This document shows, piece by piece, positions 55,208 through 63,237 of a stretch of 64,000 nt of DNA; positions within the stretch are counted from its first letter, which is position 1; the number at the start of each line of letters is the position of its first letter. Below the pieces are notes generated by a model. That model searched no databases and was not told where the DNA came from. It was given only the letters and a program-made list of their open reading frames with translations. Made by a program: the position numbers and the translations under genes. Source of the stretch: a virus; IMG/VR virus record IMGVR_UViG_3300021137_000010, positions 1 through 64,000 of that record; one strand, 5' to 3'.

Positions 55208-55702
55208 TTACAGGCCCAAAAGGTTAAAAAGAGTTTGTCGTGTGGTAGCTGGAGAAGTATGCAGAATGCCAATGCCACCCGCTTTCACCCAACGATTGAT
55301 ATTGTCAATACGATCATCAATAAGGATATCATTTTCATGTTCTTTACTGATGTGTTTTTGCTTATCACGAGACAAGCATACTACGACGTCAAGATTGGGG
55401 TCAAGGTGTTTCTTAGCCCACTCGATTTTGTGTTGAGCAGAGTTTGGAAACTTTTCCTTGCGAGGACGACCAGTGATAACACGGACGTGCCCGACTTTGT
55501 CTTTTGTCTCGTGAAACAGCTCGACCATTTCAGGATATGGTTTGAGATCAGAGAAAAATGATGGGTACTTTTCGAGAGTGCTCCACAAAATACCAGCATC
55601 ATCGAGCGTTTTGGGAGTTACGCCAGTCAGCTCCATCACACTTTCATCGAATTGAGCATGGACACCATCAAGGTCCCATGCGATTGCAAATTGTTTATTC
55701 AT
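55208..55702 (-). CDS. HAD-family 5'-nucleotidase-like phosphatase
   Basis: 164 residues. FAIAWDLDGVHAQFDESV is HAD motif I (D-x-D-G), VRVITGRPRKEKF motif II (T), DILIDDRIDNINRWVKAGG motif IV (DD). Matches the deoxyribonucleotidase/short HAD group. Dephosphorylates nucleotides; part of the nucleotide-metabolism group with MazG and the rII pair. The mRNA may be leaderless (ATG 7 bases after the -10). Confidence 0.82.
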   Translation of the reverse strand: MNKQFAIAWDLDGVHAQFDESVMELTGVTPKTLDDAGILWSTLEKYPSFFSDLKPYPEMVELFHETKDKVGHVRVITGRPRKEKFPNSAQHKIEWAKKHLDPNLDVVVCLSRDKQKHISKEHENDILIDDRIDNINRWVKAGGIGILHTSPATTRQTLFNLLGL

Positions 55703-55709
55703 AATTTAT

Positions 55710-55738
55710 ACTTTAACAAAAGGGAAAAAAGGGGTCAA
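55710..55738 (-). promoter_or_regulatory. Sigma70-like promoter, leaderless gene
   Basis: TTGACC, 17-base spacer, TAAAGT, then 7 bases to the ATG. Drives the HAD-rIIA-rIIB unit. Confidence 0.7.
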
Positions 55739-55789
55739 CCTCTCGATTAACCCCTAATGTTAACTTCAAGAGTTAACGATCTGTTTTAA

Positions 55790-56074
55790 TTACACTCGGC
55801 GGCCACGAGTACCGCGTGCTTCGTTGATTGCCATCTTTTTTGCAATCTCGTCATTTAGATCAATTTGTTGCCATTGAGCTAAATCGACAACACGAAGAAT
55901 GATGTCGACGAGTTCACTACCGAATTCCGGAGTAGGAACTTCACCACGGCATTCATTAACTGCTTCACCAACTTCACTGGCGATAAGCGCAAGAGCTTCG
56001 AGCACAGTCTTATTGTGCCATCCCATTCGCTCTACCCAATCATACTGCTTTGCAGCAAGTTCGTTAATATCCAT
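55790..56074 (-). CDS. MazG nucleotide pyrophosphohydrolase
   Basis: 94 residues, single-domain MazG. LIASEVGEAVNECRG (ExxE) and GSELVDIILRVVDLA (ExxD) form the metal site; IAKKMAINEARGTRGRR is the usual end. Cleaves NTPs to NMPs. Ribosome site AAGGATTAAAAATG. Confidence 0.9.
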   Translation of the reverse strand: MDINELAAKQYDWVERMGWHNKTVLEALALIASEVGEAVNECRGEVPTPEFGSELVDIILRVVDLAQWQQIDLNDEIAKKMAINEARGTRGRRV

Positions 56075-56076
56075 TT

Positions 56077-56583
56077 TTAATCCTTAAATTCATTCCACTC
56101 ACGGTGACCATATCTACTAGCGGTATTACTTTGGGTCTCTCTGACTTCGATGCGGCAACACCACAGACGATCCGCTTCAACTTGGCCGTACGACGGTAGG
56201 AGAATTGTGTTTACATACTCGTATAAAAAGTCTGACAATCCTTCACATCCAGTTTTTTCAACTTCTGTGATCTTTGCAATCCCCGCATTGTGCATCGCAA
56301 CAAATAGCTCCTTATGGGGATCATCGATTGCAACCAAAAGCCGATGGTCGAACCATTCTTCTAGTTTCTCTTTTAGAGGACGCAATCCACCAAAATCCAT
56401 TGCCCAATTTTTTACATTGAGGTCATCAGTCTCGAACCAAAATTTAATGGTGAGTGCATAGCCGTGCACGATAGAGCATTTCCCATCATCTCGCCACTGA
56501 CGATATGCAACCGGAAATGCATCCTTGTACTCTTTTGTACTCACATACTTTTTCTGAATCACTGGTCTTATATTTGCTGTCAT
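56077..56583 (-). CDS. queD: 6-carboxytetrahydropterin synthase-like (QueD)
   Basis: 168 residues of the PTPS/QueD family: KCSIVHGYALTIKFWFE (catalytic Cys, then HGY), NWAMDFGGLRPLKEKLEEWFDHRLLVA (DFG and FDH), EVRETQSNTASRY (substrate Glu). In cellular QueD the zinc is held by three His (one in FxAxH, two in HGH); here the first and third positions are Tyr, leaving HGY. Phage relatives show a similar form. With FolE it points to 7-deazaguanine or pterin chemistry. Confidence 0.82.
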   Translation of the reverse strand: MTANIRPVIQKKYVSTKEYKDAFPVAYRQWRDDGKCSIVHGYALTIKFWFETDDLNVKNWAMDFGGLRPLKEKLEEWFDHRLLVAIDDPHKELFVAMHNAGIAKITEVEKTGCEGLSDFLYEYVNTILLPSYGQVEADRLWCCRIEVRETQSNTASRYGHREWNEFKD

Positions 56584-56585
56584 CT

Positions 56586-57530
56586 TTACTTTCCTTTTGT
56601 TAATCTATTACAAAATTCCACTAACACCTGGGAGCGTTCCGTAGGAGACATTTCATCTGTTACCACGAAAACAACAAAACCCTTTTCTTTCGCCAGGTCT
56701 ATCTTATGTCTGTCATTGTGGTACATCTCGGTTAACGTTTTTTTAGTAACCGGATGTACCGAATTATCAGGTTCTACTGGATGCCAAAAACTCCCATTGT
56801 ATTCTAAGATAGATTTGGTCTCTCGATCAGTAAAGTCATACCCATATATTTTATTCGACTTACTCAGCCAAAATTCTCGTTTGCCCGGAACATCGCAATA
56901 TAGTCGCTCCATGATAACCGTTGGCAGTGCTTGGCACAGAACATCGTAAATCCGCTTTGCAGGAGCTGACATCCTATTTGGACCATGGAAAGCCTTCTTC
57001 ATCGCATCATGGTATCGTTGTGTTCCGTCAATTTCACCATATTTGGTGACGAACACGTCCAGTCTGGGTTTACCCCTGATTTGCTCTGTAAGATATTTTT
57101 CTAACCCAGCGTCTCGTTTTTGTTTTATGGCTTTTTTAAGTTCGGGATGTTGTTGCCCAACGGTTTTTTGTTGACGAGCGTAGATATCAGTAACCGCAGC
57201 GTCCCCCAGTTTTTCTCTGACTATTGCAACGGTGTTTTTCTTAGCAAGCGTTTCTTGCCATTTTTTCTTACCAAGCTCTTCGCCCCATCGAGCGATCATA
57301 TTTTCTTCCGTTTGGAGCGATTTGTTAACGTGAGTTGTAAACCGTTCGAGTCCGTCATCGGGGTACCGCCATAAAAACCATTCTTTTGTAAGTCTTCGAT
57401 ATGGATGGGTTTTGTACGTTTCTTCTCGTTTTTTCAGCTGCACTTGTTTACTTGCATACTTTGCTGGACCTATTGTAGGTCCATACTTCGTGATATAATC
57501 ATCTTCAGTCATAATAACGTATCCGTGCAT
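56586..57530 (-). CDS. Vsr-like/PD-(D/E)xK homing endonuclease
   Basis: 314 residues from the ATG at 57530. The C-terminal nuclease has SILEYNGSFWHPVE (E with NG..WH), MYHNDRHKIDLAKEKGFVVF (D..K..A..G), as in Vsr-like phage homing endonucleases; N-terminal half carries repeated KYG...G..Y helices typical of their DNA-binding part. Late promoter GCATAAATA directly upstream. It sits between queD and folE, separating genes of one pathway. Confidence 0.8.
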   Translation of the reverse strand: MHGYVIMTEDDYITKYGPTIGPAKYASKQVQLKKREETYKTHPYRRLTKEWFLWRYPDDGLERFTTHVNKSLQTEENMIARWGEELGKKKWQETLAKKNTVAIVREKLGDAAVTDIYARQQKTVGQQHPELKKAIKQKRDAGLEKYLTEQIRGKPRLDVFVTKYGEIDGTQRYHDAMKKAFHGPNRMSAPAKRIYDVLCQALPTVIMERLYCDVPGKREFWLSKSNKIYGYDFTDRETKSILEYNGSFWHPVEPDNSVHPVTKKTLTEMYHNDRHKIDLAKEKGFVVFVVTDEMSPTERSQVLVEFCNRLTKGK

Positions 57531-57535
57531 CAACC

Positions 57536-57543
57536 TATTTATG
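57536..57543 (-). promoter_or_regulatory. T4-type late promoter
   Basis: CATAAATA, 5 bases before the endonuclease ATG at 57530; the GCATAAATAG context is shared with those at 3268, 46515 and 48137. Confidence 0.8.
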
Positions 57544-57569
57544 CGTAAGCACGGATACGCCTCAAAAGA

Positions 57570-58265
57570 TTAGGCCGTTGGCAGTTTAGTGCGAGCGATT
57601 GCTAAGAATTCAGAGCGAACGTATGGATTGTCGACAAACTTACCGCTCATTGCGCACGTAACCGTATCAGCTGCAGTGTCTTTAGCACCACGAGTAGACA
57701 TGCACAAGTGAGCCATCGAGGCGAACACTGCAACGTCAGTCGATTCAGTGATAAACTTCATTGCTTCCAAGATTTGGTGAGTTAGACGTTCTTGTACTTG
57801 CGGACGAGCTGCAAAGAAATCAACAATGCGGCTGATTTTCGATAGACCAAGTACACGTTCGCATGGAATATACGCAACGACAACTGCTGGCTTATTCAAT
57901 CCGCCAGCTGGAATAATCGATAGCAAGTGGTGTTCACATTGCGAAACGGTGGAACAAGTAACTGCAACAAATTCGTCAGGTGCCGACATCTTGTTTTCGA
58001 CGGTTGTGCATTTCGGGAAGTTGTCATAATCGAGTCCCCACATAAAGTCATTGACCCACATCTTACCAACTCGACTAGGAGTATCGATCAAACTGTCGTC
58101 AGTGAGATCGAGACCGAGTGCTTCTAACATGATCTTGGTAGATGCAGCAATTTTGTCTATTTGCTCCTGTTTGGTAAGAGTCTGTTCAACCATTGGGGTT
58201 TCGATGCCAAGTGCCAATAGGTGCGCATGCACTCGTTTACCTAGTTCCGGATTTGATTTGCTCAT
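57570..58265 (-). CDS. folE: GTP cyclohydrolase I
   Basis: 231 residues. DTPSRVGKMW, TVSQCEHHLLSI (zinc Cys and His), RVLGLSKISRIVDFFAARPQVQERL and HLCMSTRGAKDT (second Cys) cover the FolE active site. Converts GTP to dihydroneopterin triphosphate, the entry to folate, pterin and queuosine/7-deazaguanine routes; with QueD nearby the last is likely. Ribosome site AAAGGAACTACAAAAATG. Confidence 0.94.
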   Translation of the reverse strand: MSKSNPELGKRVHAHLLALGIETPMVEQTLTKQEQIDKIAASTKIMLEALGLDLTDDSLIDTPSRVGKMWVNDFMWGLDYDNFPKCTTVENKMSAPDEFVAVTCSTVSQCEHHLLSIIPAGGLNKPAVVVAYIPCERVLGLSKISRIVDFFAARPQVQERLTHQILEAMKFITESTDVAVFASMAHLCMSTRGAKDTAADTVTCAMSGKFVDNPYVRSEFLAIARTKLPTA

Positions 58266-58294
58266 TTTTGTAGTTCCTTTTAAATATAAGATTG

Positions 58295-58302
58295 CTATTT
58301 AG
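58295..58302 (-). promoter_or_regulatory. Possible late promoter on a stop codon
   Basis: CTAAATAG, where TAA is the stop of the upstream gene. Late timing would be unusual for folE, so this may be chance. Confidence 0.3.
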
Positions 58303-58583
58303 ACTAGTTGAATACCGGATACTTCTTGCAAGTAATCTTTTTCGAACGCTGCATCAACTTCGATAACTGCGACGATGTGAGCAGCCGGAATTGTGACAGA
58401 CGGTAGATCGACAGCAGACATGAAGATTGGAGCTAGCATCAAACCCTCCCCTTTTTGAGTGCGAGTGAGCATTAGTCGGCGTGGATCCTGTAGAGTGATC
58501 TTGCCATCATCGTGAAGCGAAGGTTGGTGTTTACCGATCCACTCTTCACCGTTTGTTACCTTGATTGCGATTACTGTTGCCAT
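58299..58583 (-). CDS. Small beta-barrel protein (Sm/Hfq-like)
   Basis: 94 residues: VIAIKVTNGEEWIGKHQPSL, GKITLQDPRRLML, ... TIPAAHIVAVIEVD. The strand order resembles the Sm-like fold of small phage proteins. RNA-binding is possible but not shown. Ribosome site AAAAGGCACTATAACATG. Confidence 0.62.
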   Translation of the reverse strand: MATVIAIKVTNGEEWIGKHQPSLHDDGKITLQDPRRLMLTRTQKGEGLMLAPIFMSAVDLPSVTIPAAHIVAVIEVDAAFEKDYLQEVSGIQLV

Positions 58584-58584
58584 G

Positions 58585-59142
58585 TTATAGTGCCTTTTGA
58601 AGAATAGTGTTCTGCATGTATACCGCTAAAGTATCAACATCATCGAATGTGTTATCAACATCTGTGTGAATCGTATCATGTTGGTCAACGAACGTGCGTA
58701 TTTTATTGTCCATCACAATAGATTCAGCAAGAGTCTGCACTCTCCCCTCTTGCTTGAAAATATCTGAATTACGATTGATCCACACGTTGAAATTGTTGTA
58801 TTTGTTGTATAGGCTTAACGAAAGCTTTTCGAATTCCTCATACGGATAGTTAGGAATGTATTCTCGTGCATACGGAGCGAACAATAGTAACGGACAGTCG
58901 CTGACAACTACTCGTACTTTACCGTCTAGTGCCCACAACTTCTGATGTTGATTGGCGAGTAAGATTTCTGGATGTTCTAACACGTTTCCGTGATTGAGCC
59001 ATACAGACATTTTGTGCCACTCGTCTACGTACTCACAATCGATGCCGGCTTGCTTTAGCAACCCAGCAAGTAATAACGCGACGGTAGTTTTACCAACCCC
59101 AGCACCTGCGATGCAATTCACTACCAAAAGTTTGGATTTCAT
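58585..59142 (-). CDS. P-loop kinase (deoxynucleoside kinase-like)
   Basis: 185 residues. Walker A NCIAGAGVGKTTVALLLAGL, EYVDEWHKM, VVVSDCPLLLFAPYAREY, NVWINRNSDIFKQEGRVQTL (lid Arg) fit AAA_28/nucleoside kinase P-loop proteins. Start overlaps the upstream stop (ATGA), tying it to the cluster to the right. Confidence 0.75.
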   Translation of the reverse strand: MKSKLLVVNCIAGAGVGKTTVALLLAGLLKQAGIDCEYVDEWHKMSVWLNHGNVLEHPEILLANQHQKLWALDGKVRVVVSDCPLLLFAPYAREYIPNYPYEEFEKLSLSLYNKYNNFNVWINRNSDIFKQEGRVQTLAESIVMDNKIRTFVDQHDTIHTDVDNTFDDVDTLAVYMQNTILQKAL

Positions 59143-59753
59143 TTTTTAAATCCGCTTATGGTGAATAATTTTTCTCTGCCAGTTACCAATGTGCTAATCT
59201 GCTTCGTATCAATGAAGTCTGCTAGTACAGCATATGCATCGAATGGAGTAATAACGTCTTTCGATTGCTCAACTGGAGCAACAATTGTAATAGTATCTGG
59301 AAGGTAATTCATTGGGAAATTAGCAATCTCGTACGTATCAGTAAACACAACAATATCATAATTGTCAAATACCGCAAAGTTACTGTTGTCCAACAAGGGT
59401 CCGAAGAAATAACACTTGAACAAATTTGGGGAATTGACGTACTCATTAGCTGCAGCTTGCTCATCGAGTGATTTGACGATCGAGTCAACGACGTAGTCTG
59501 TAGACATATTAAGTAGGATTTTTGCAAAAAGAGTACCGTGGTTGCCTATGGCAATTACTCGCTGAGGTTTATGATGGGTGTTTCTATTGAGATGCGCTGC
59601 TAATGCAAACAGTAGAAGTAATTGTCCACCTGATGCGTGCATTCCTGGAGAGTAGGACATCCCAATACAATCAGTTAAAATTGAAATTGGGATGAGGTTT
59701 TGGGTAGAAAACGTTGGTTGAAATTGTTCTGTGAACTGTACTGTTGGTGCCAT
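59139..59753 (-). CDS. Hypothetical protein, Rossmann-like
   Basis: 204 residues; KPQRVIAIGNHGTLFAKILL and YDIVVFTDTYEIANFPM, TITIVAPVEQ suggest a nucleotide-binding alpha/beta fold. Between the carbamoyltransferase fusion and the kinase, so possibly part of the same pathway. Preceded by an inverted repeat GTAGTTA/TAACTAC at about 59758-59776. Confidence 0.6.
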   Translation of the reverse strand: MAPTVQFTEQFQPTFSTQNLIPISILTDCIGMSYSPGMHASGGQLLLLFALAAHLNRNTHHKPQRVIAIGNHGTLFAKILLNMSTDYVVDSIVKSLDEQAAANEYVNSPNLFKCYFFGPLLDNSNFAVFDNYDIVVFTDTYEIANFPMNYLPDTITIVAPVEQSKDVITPFDAYAVLADFIDTKQISTLVTGREKLFTISGFKK

Positions 59754-59785
59754 AAATGTAGTTATTATCTAACTACAGTATACAG

Positions 59786-62134
59786 TTACAGTGCGGTGGG
59801 TGCTACAGGTGCTGCTTTTTCAATTACATAATTATTAATAACCAAAATATCCAATCCACATTTTTTGAATGTGGTTACCGCGTCTTGTGGAGTTTCGACA
59901 ATTGGCTCCTGACAGTTGAAGCTCGTGTTCAGTAACATCGGAATTCCAGTGATCTTATAAAACTCACTAATAAGCTTGTGATAACGTTCATTAGATTCTT
60001 TAGTCACTGTTTGTATTCTCGCAGTCCCGTCTACGTGAGTTACACCTGGAATTTTATCAGATACCACAGGCATAATACGAGACATGTATGGACTTGGTTG
60101 ATTTGTGTCAAAATACTCAGTATAATACTCTTCCAACACGCTGGGAGCAAACGGTCGGAAATCTTCTCGTAGTTTAATAGTCGAATTAATAATGTCTTTG
60201 ATGTTAGGATTTCGCGGATCTGCAAGAATACTACGATTCCCGAGTGCTCTATTACCACTCTCGGACTTTCCTTGATACCACCCTACTATTTTACCATTAG
60301 CAATAGCCTGTGCGAGTTCGGTCGCGATCTCGTCAAACTGCTTATCCTTCCAAGATAACCCTTCAAATATAGCAGTATCAATATCATGTTCTTCCCCAGC
60401 ATATACTGTGGGAATATGTATATTACCATTTAATACATAGTCGGCGTGCATATATGTGCCTAACGCTTGCCCCTCGTCGCCAGGTGCAGGTGGTACAAAT
60501 ACATTTTCATACATCTTAGTAAATTCTTCAATTAGATAGCCGTTATACGCAACTCCGCCGCTGATACAAAGGTTTGACGAGGTCTTTAGTGAACCGACGA
60601 CGTGAGTTACAAGACTGGTCGTTACTTTTTGCAATGTAAACGCTACGTCTTCCGTAGGTATTGTGTCGATGATGTTCCAATTTTCTGCCGACACACGTTT
60701 ATCCGTTATATACTGATTAATAATATCACCAAAGTTCTCGTTGAATTTTCCATAGCCAGCTAATCCCATTAGTTTACCAGCGCCAAGATACCCCATTCCT
60801 GTATGTTGGGATAGCATATTCCATAAGCTCCCGATAGTTAACTTATCAGAGAGATCTACAATATTAAAGTGAACATCTACGAAGATGCAGCTGAATGTGC
60901 ACCCTTGTCCGTCAATCGCTAACACGTCGGAGTCGGTATACCCAGAACTCAGTAACGCATATACAGCATGAGATTGATGATGATCGATGTAATAATAGTT
61001 ATCAGTGTAATAACTATCCCACAGATTCGTAGGCTTAAATGAAAAAAAGTCTGAGGCAACCGGAAGATGAATATCTAACATATCCGATACGAATTTTTTC
61101 CCCAAACTCGAACATGTAAACGCAATCACGTTATTATCAACACTGCAACTATATGTATAATTCGGCACAAAATGCGCTAGGAAAAATTCTCTACTCGGTC
61201 TCGAGTCGAAGGGTCCACCATCAGCGAGATTGTGTTTTCTCCTCGAGTACCGTTCCTCCTGTCTATGCAGAATGCCATCATATGTATTGTGATCGTGCAT
61301 ATTTACCGCCGTTGCAAAAATATTCACACGAGCTGCAGCGCCGGGCACTTTGTGGAGGCGGGTCACTTTAGCGTGCAGTGTATTGATGCGAGTACGAGTC
61401 ACTTTAGCAGGCGATTTGTGTTTTGACCAATCCCGCATATCCGTAGTAAAGTGGCTCCAACTCTCATTTGAAATGTTCGGAGAAACGTGAATGTCTGATG
61501 GTCGCATCGCGTTAAAGTCTACTTTGTTTCGTAGAGTTAATTTATTTGCATTAAAGTCTCGATTCGATTTAACCAACAGCAGGCCAAACCCCTCTTGCAT
61601 CGCGATACATTTTGCTTGATCTACTTCATGCTCGTTGTATTTAAATATGATATATTGCCAGTTAATACATTGCTCTAACTGTTTTCCAAGCTTCATCATT
61701 TCCCACACATTTTCGTAGTCTGACCCTATTCGGTATAGTTCACTCTTCTTATCGATACCATCAACCCCAAAGAACCACGCATTTTTGCCTTTACCGTAGC
61801 TAAATGCCGTTTTCCACCAATCGACGCTCCGACCAGTACCATTAGTCGAAATTCGCAATTTCTTGTTACGCTCGTCGCACAGTTTTAAAAAGGATAGAAA
61901 ATTAGGATGATATATCGGATCAGAAATTTGTCCACAGAACGCGACACCGCCATAGTAATCTAAAATTTTTACAAAGTCAATTTCAGCGAGGTCAAACGAT
62001 CGTTTGATTTGAGACTGGCTTCCTAACTCTTGTCTGTTACATTGTGGGCATCTTAAAATGCACCTGTGAGAAATATCCAAATTAGGTAAAAAATTTCGTT
62101 GATTTCGTATATACGTGTCAGTGATTCGGTCCAT
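59786..62134 (-). CDS. Radical SAM - carbamoyltransferase (NodU/TobZ-type) fusion
   Basis: 782 residues from the ATG at 62134, which overlaps the upstream stop (TAATG) and has GGGACGCAG before it. Residues about 20-235: radical SAM domain, cluster motif RCILRCPQCNR (CxxxCxxC), ISTNGTGR, WFFGVDGID. Residues about 260-782: O-carbamoyltransferase, with NMHDHN and ILHRQEERYSRRKHN (N-terminal Kae1-like part), YYYIDHHQSHAVYALL, VLAIDGQG, CISGGVAYNG, GNRALGNRSILADPRN, and MLLNTSFNCQEPIVETP. Cellular relatives move a carbamoyl group from carbamoyl phosphate to a hydroxyl. The fusion is unusual. Confidence 0.85.
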   Translation of the reverse strand: MDRITDTYIRNQRNFLPNLDISHRCILRCPQCNRQELGSQSQIKRSFDLAEIDFVKILDYYGGVAFCGQISDPIYHPNFLSFLKLCDERNKKLRISTNGTGRSVDWWKTAFSYGKGKNAWFFGVDGIDKKSELYRIGSDYENVWEMMKLGKQLEQCINWQYIIFKYNEHEVDQAKCIAMQEGFGLLLVKSNRDFNANKLTLRNKVDFNAMRPSDIHVSPNISNESWSHFTTDMRDWSKHKSPAKVTRTRINTLHAKVTRLHKVPGAAARVNIFATAVNMHDHNTYDGILHRQEERYSRRKHNLADGGPFDSRPSREFFLAHFVPNYTYSCSVDNNVIAFTCSSLGKKFVSDMLDIHLPVASDFFSFKPTNLWDSYYTDNYYYIDHHQSHAVYALLSSGYTDSDVLAIDGQGCTFSCIFVDVHFNIVDLSDKLTIGSLWNMLSQHTGMGYLGAGKLMGLAGYGKFNENFGDIINQYITDKRVSAENWNIIDTIPTEDVAFTLQKVTTSLVTHVVGSLKTSSNLCISGGVAYNGYLIEEFTKMYENVFVPPAPGDEGQALGTYMHADYVLNGNIHIPTVYAGEEHDIDTAIFEGLSWKDKQFDEIATELAQAIANGKIVGWYQGKSESGNRALGNRSILADPRNPNIKDIINSTIKLREDFRPFAPSVLEEYYTEYFDTNQPSPYMSRIMPVVSDKIPGVTHVDGTARIQTVTKESNERYHKLISEFYKITGIPMLLNTSFNCQEPIVETPQDAVTTFKKCGLDILVINNYVIEKAAPVAPTAL

Positions 62135-62427
62135 TACTGCGTCCCTTTTGTGCCACATTGTCGTTTACATGTAGCTGTTGCATGATTAGGGTCAGTTAAT
62201 AACGTAGTAAAAAAGTTCTCCCACTGGTCAGATCCGAAAATTTGCTCTAATGAATCATTTTTAGATAGTTTTAAGACGTCATCTCGTAAGCCACGTTGCA
62301 CTATGTCGTCATACGCTGCCCAGTTATCTAACCAACAACACGGAAGCATAAACCCATCGGAAGTGTAAGCGGCAGATTTATGGGTTGCTGGCTCGAATTG
62401 TAGGCACTTGGGTATTATTCTTATCAT
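62134..62427 (-). CDS. Free-standing SPASM-like Fe-S protein
   Basis: 97 residues. IPKCLQFEPATHKSAAYTSD, GFMLPCCWLDNW, then DSLEQIFGSDQWENFFTTLL and CKRQCG: the Cys pattern (C, CC, C..C) and helix pattern of the C-terminal SPASM domain of radical SAM enzymes, but encoded alone just before a radical SAM protein lacking one. Probably binds auxiliary Fe-S clusters and works with it. Overlaps both neighbours. Confidence 0.75.
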   Translation of the reverse strand: MIRIIPKCLQFEPATHKSAAYTSDGFMLPCCWLDNWAAYDDIVQRGLRDDVLKLSKNDSLEQIFGSDQWENFFTTLLTDPNHATATCKRQCGTKGTQ

Positions 62428-63227
62428 GGCATTAGATCAACTACTCTGACTGGAGTATTAAAATCAAATACTCCATAAGCCCAAAACTTTTCTCGACACG
62501 GCCAACAACCCTGGCACGGTTCTATACCTGGTCTATCATATATCATGCCGAACTTCTCCTTTAACACGTACCCAACATATTTGTGTGGTTCTGTTTCACA
62601 GGTTTCGGAAACTGGAAACAACGTATCCATTAGACCCAGTTCCCTACACACCCCTGCGATCTGCTTCTTATCGTAGTTCCTAAACGGACTATATTCGTAT
62701 TTTGTTATATCTTTGTACGAATATACACGCAGCAGGTCGTCACGAGTCGCATTTCTATCCTTCATAAACTGATCTTCCATACCTAACGCTGCTTGATCTT
62801 GTATAGGCGGGTTATGAGTTTCGCCAGAGAGCACAAGGTTCAACTTTCCTTCGTGTCTATCAAACATGTCTTTGACAAATTGCCGTTGAAATATGTCTTT
62901 AGGGTGGTACTTAATTCCATCATGATCTTTGATAGTTCTGACAAATCCTGTGGTATCAAAAATCCCAACTTCTTGTGGCATTAAATTATTGTTAGGATTG
63001 AGGTCATTGAGAACTCTTAATACATTAGCGACGGAACTTTCCGCAATCGGTCTAAGTTTATTATAAAACGTAATAGGCACTAATTTAATATGTGGGAAAT
63101 ATTTAAGAACCACATAACACAAGATTGCTGAGTCTATTCCGCCACTGAGTCGTATCCCTATGTATTCTTGTTGGTTTATAATATCCATGACGTCGTCAGT
63201 GAATAACTCGAGTTGTCCAATTTGCAT
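62424..63227 (-). CDS. PP-loop ATP pyrophosphatase (QueC/asparagine-synthetase-like)
   Basis: 267 residues. PP-loop IGIRLSGGIDSAILCYV near residue 22; LNLVLSGETHNPP in the middle; C-terminal SETCETE and EPCQGCWPCREKF give four or five Cys for a zinc or cluster site, like the QueC CxxC set. QueC makes preQ0 from carboxydeazaguanine; this one is also compatible with tRNA-thiolation or amidotransfer chemistry. Ribosome site AAAGGATATAACATG. Confidence 0.78.
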   Translation of the reverse strand: MQIGQLELFTDDVMDIINQQEYIGIRLSGGIDSAILCYVVLKYFPHIKLVPITFYNKLRPIAESSVANVLRVLNDLNPNNNLMPQEVGIFDTTGFVRTIKDHDGIKYHPKDIFQRQFVKDMFDRHEGKLNLVLSGETHNPPIQDQAALGMEDQFMKDRNATRDDLLRVYSYKDITKYEYSPFRNYDKKQIAGVCRELGLMDTLFPVSETCETEPHKYVGYVLKEKFGMIYDRPGIEPCQGCWPCREKFWAYGVFDFNTPVRVVDLMP

Positions 63228-63237
63228 GTTATATCCT

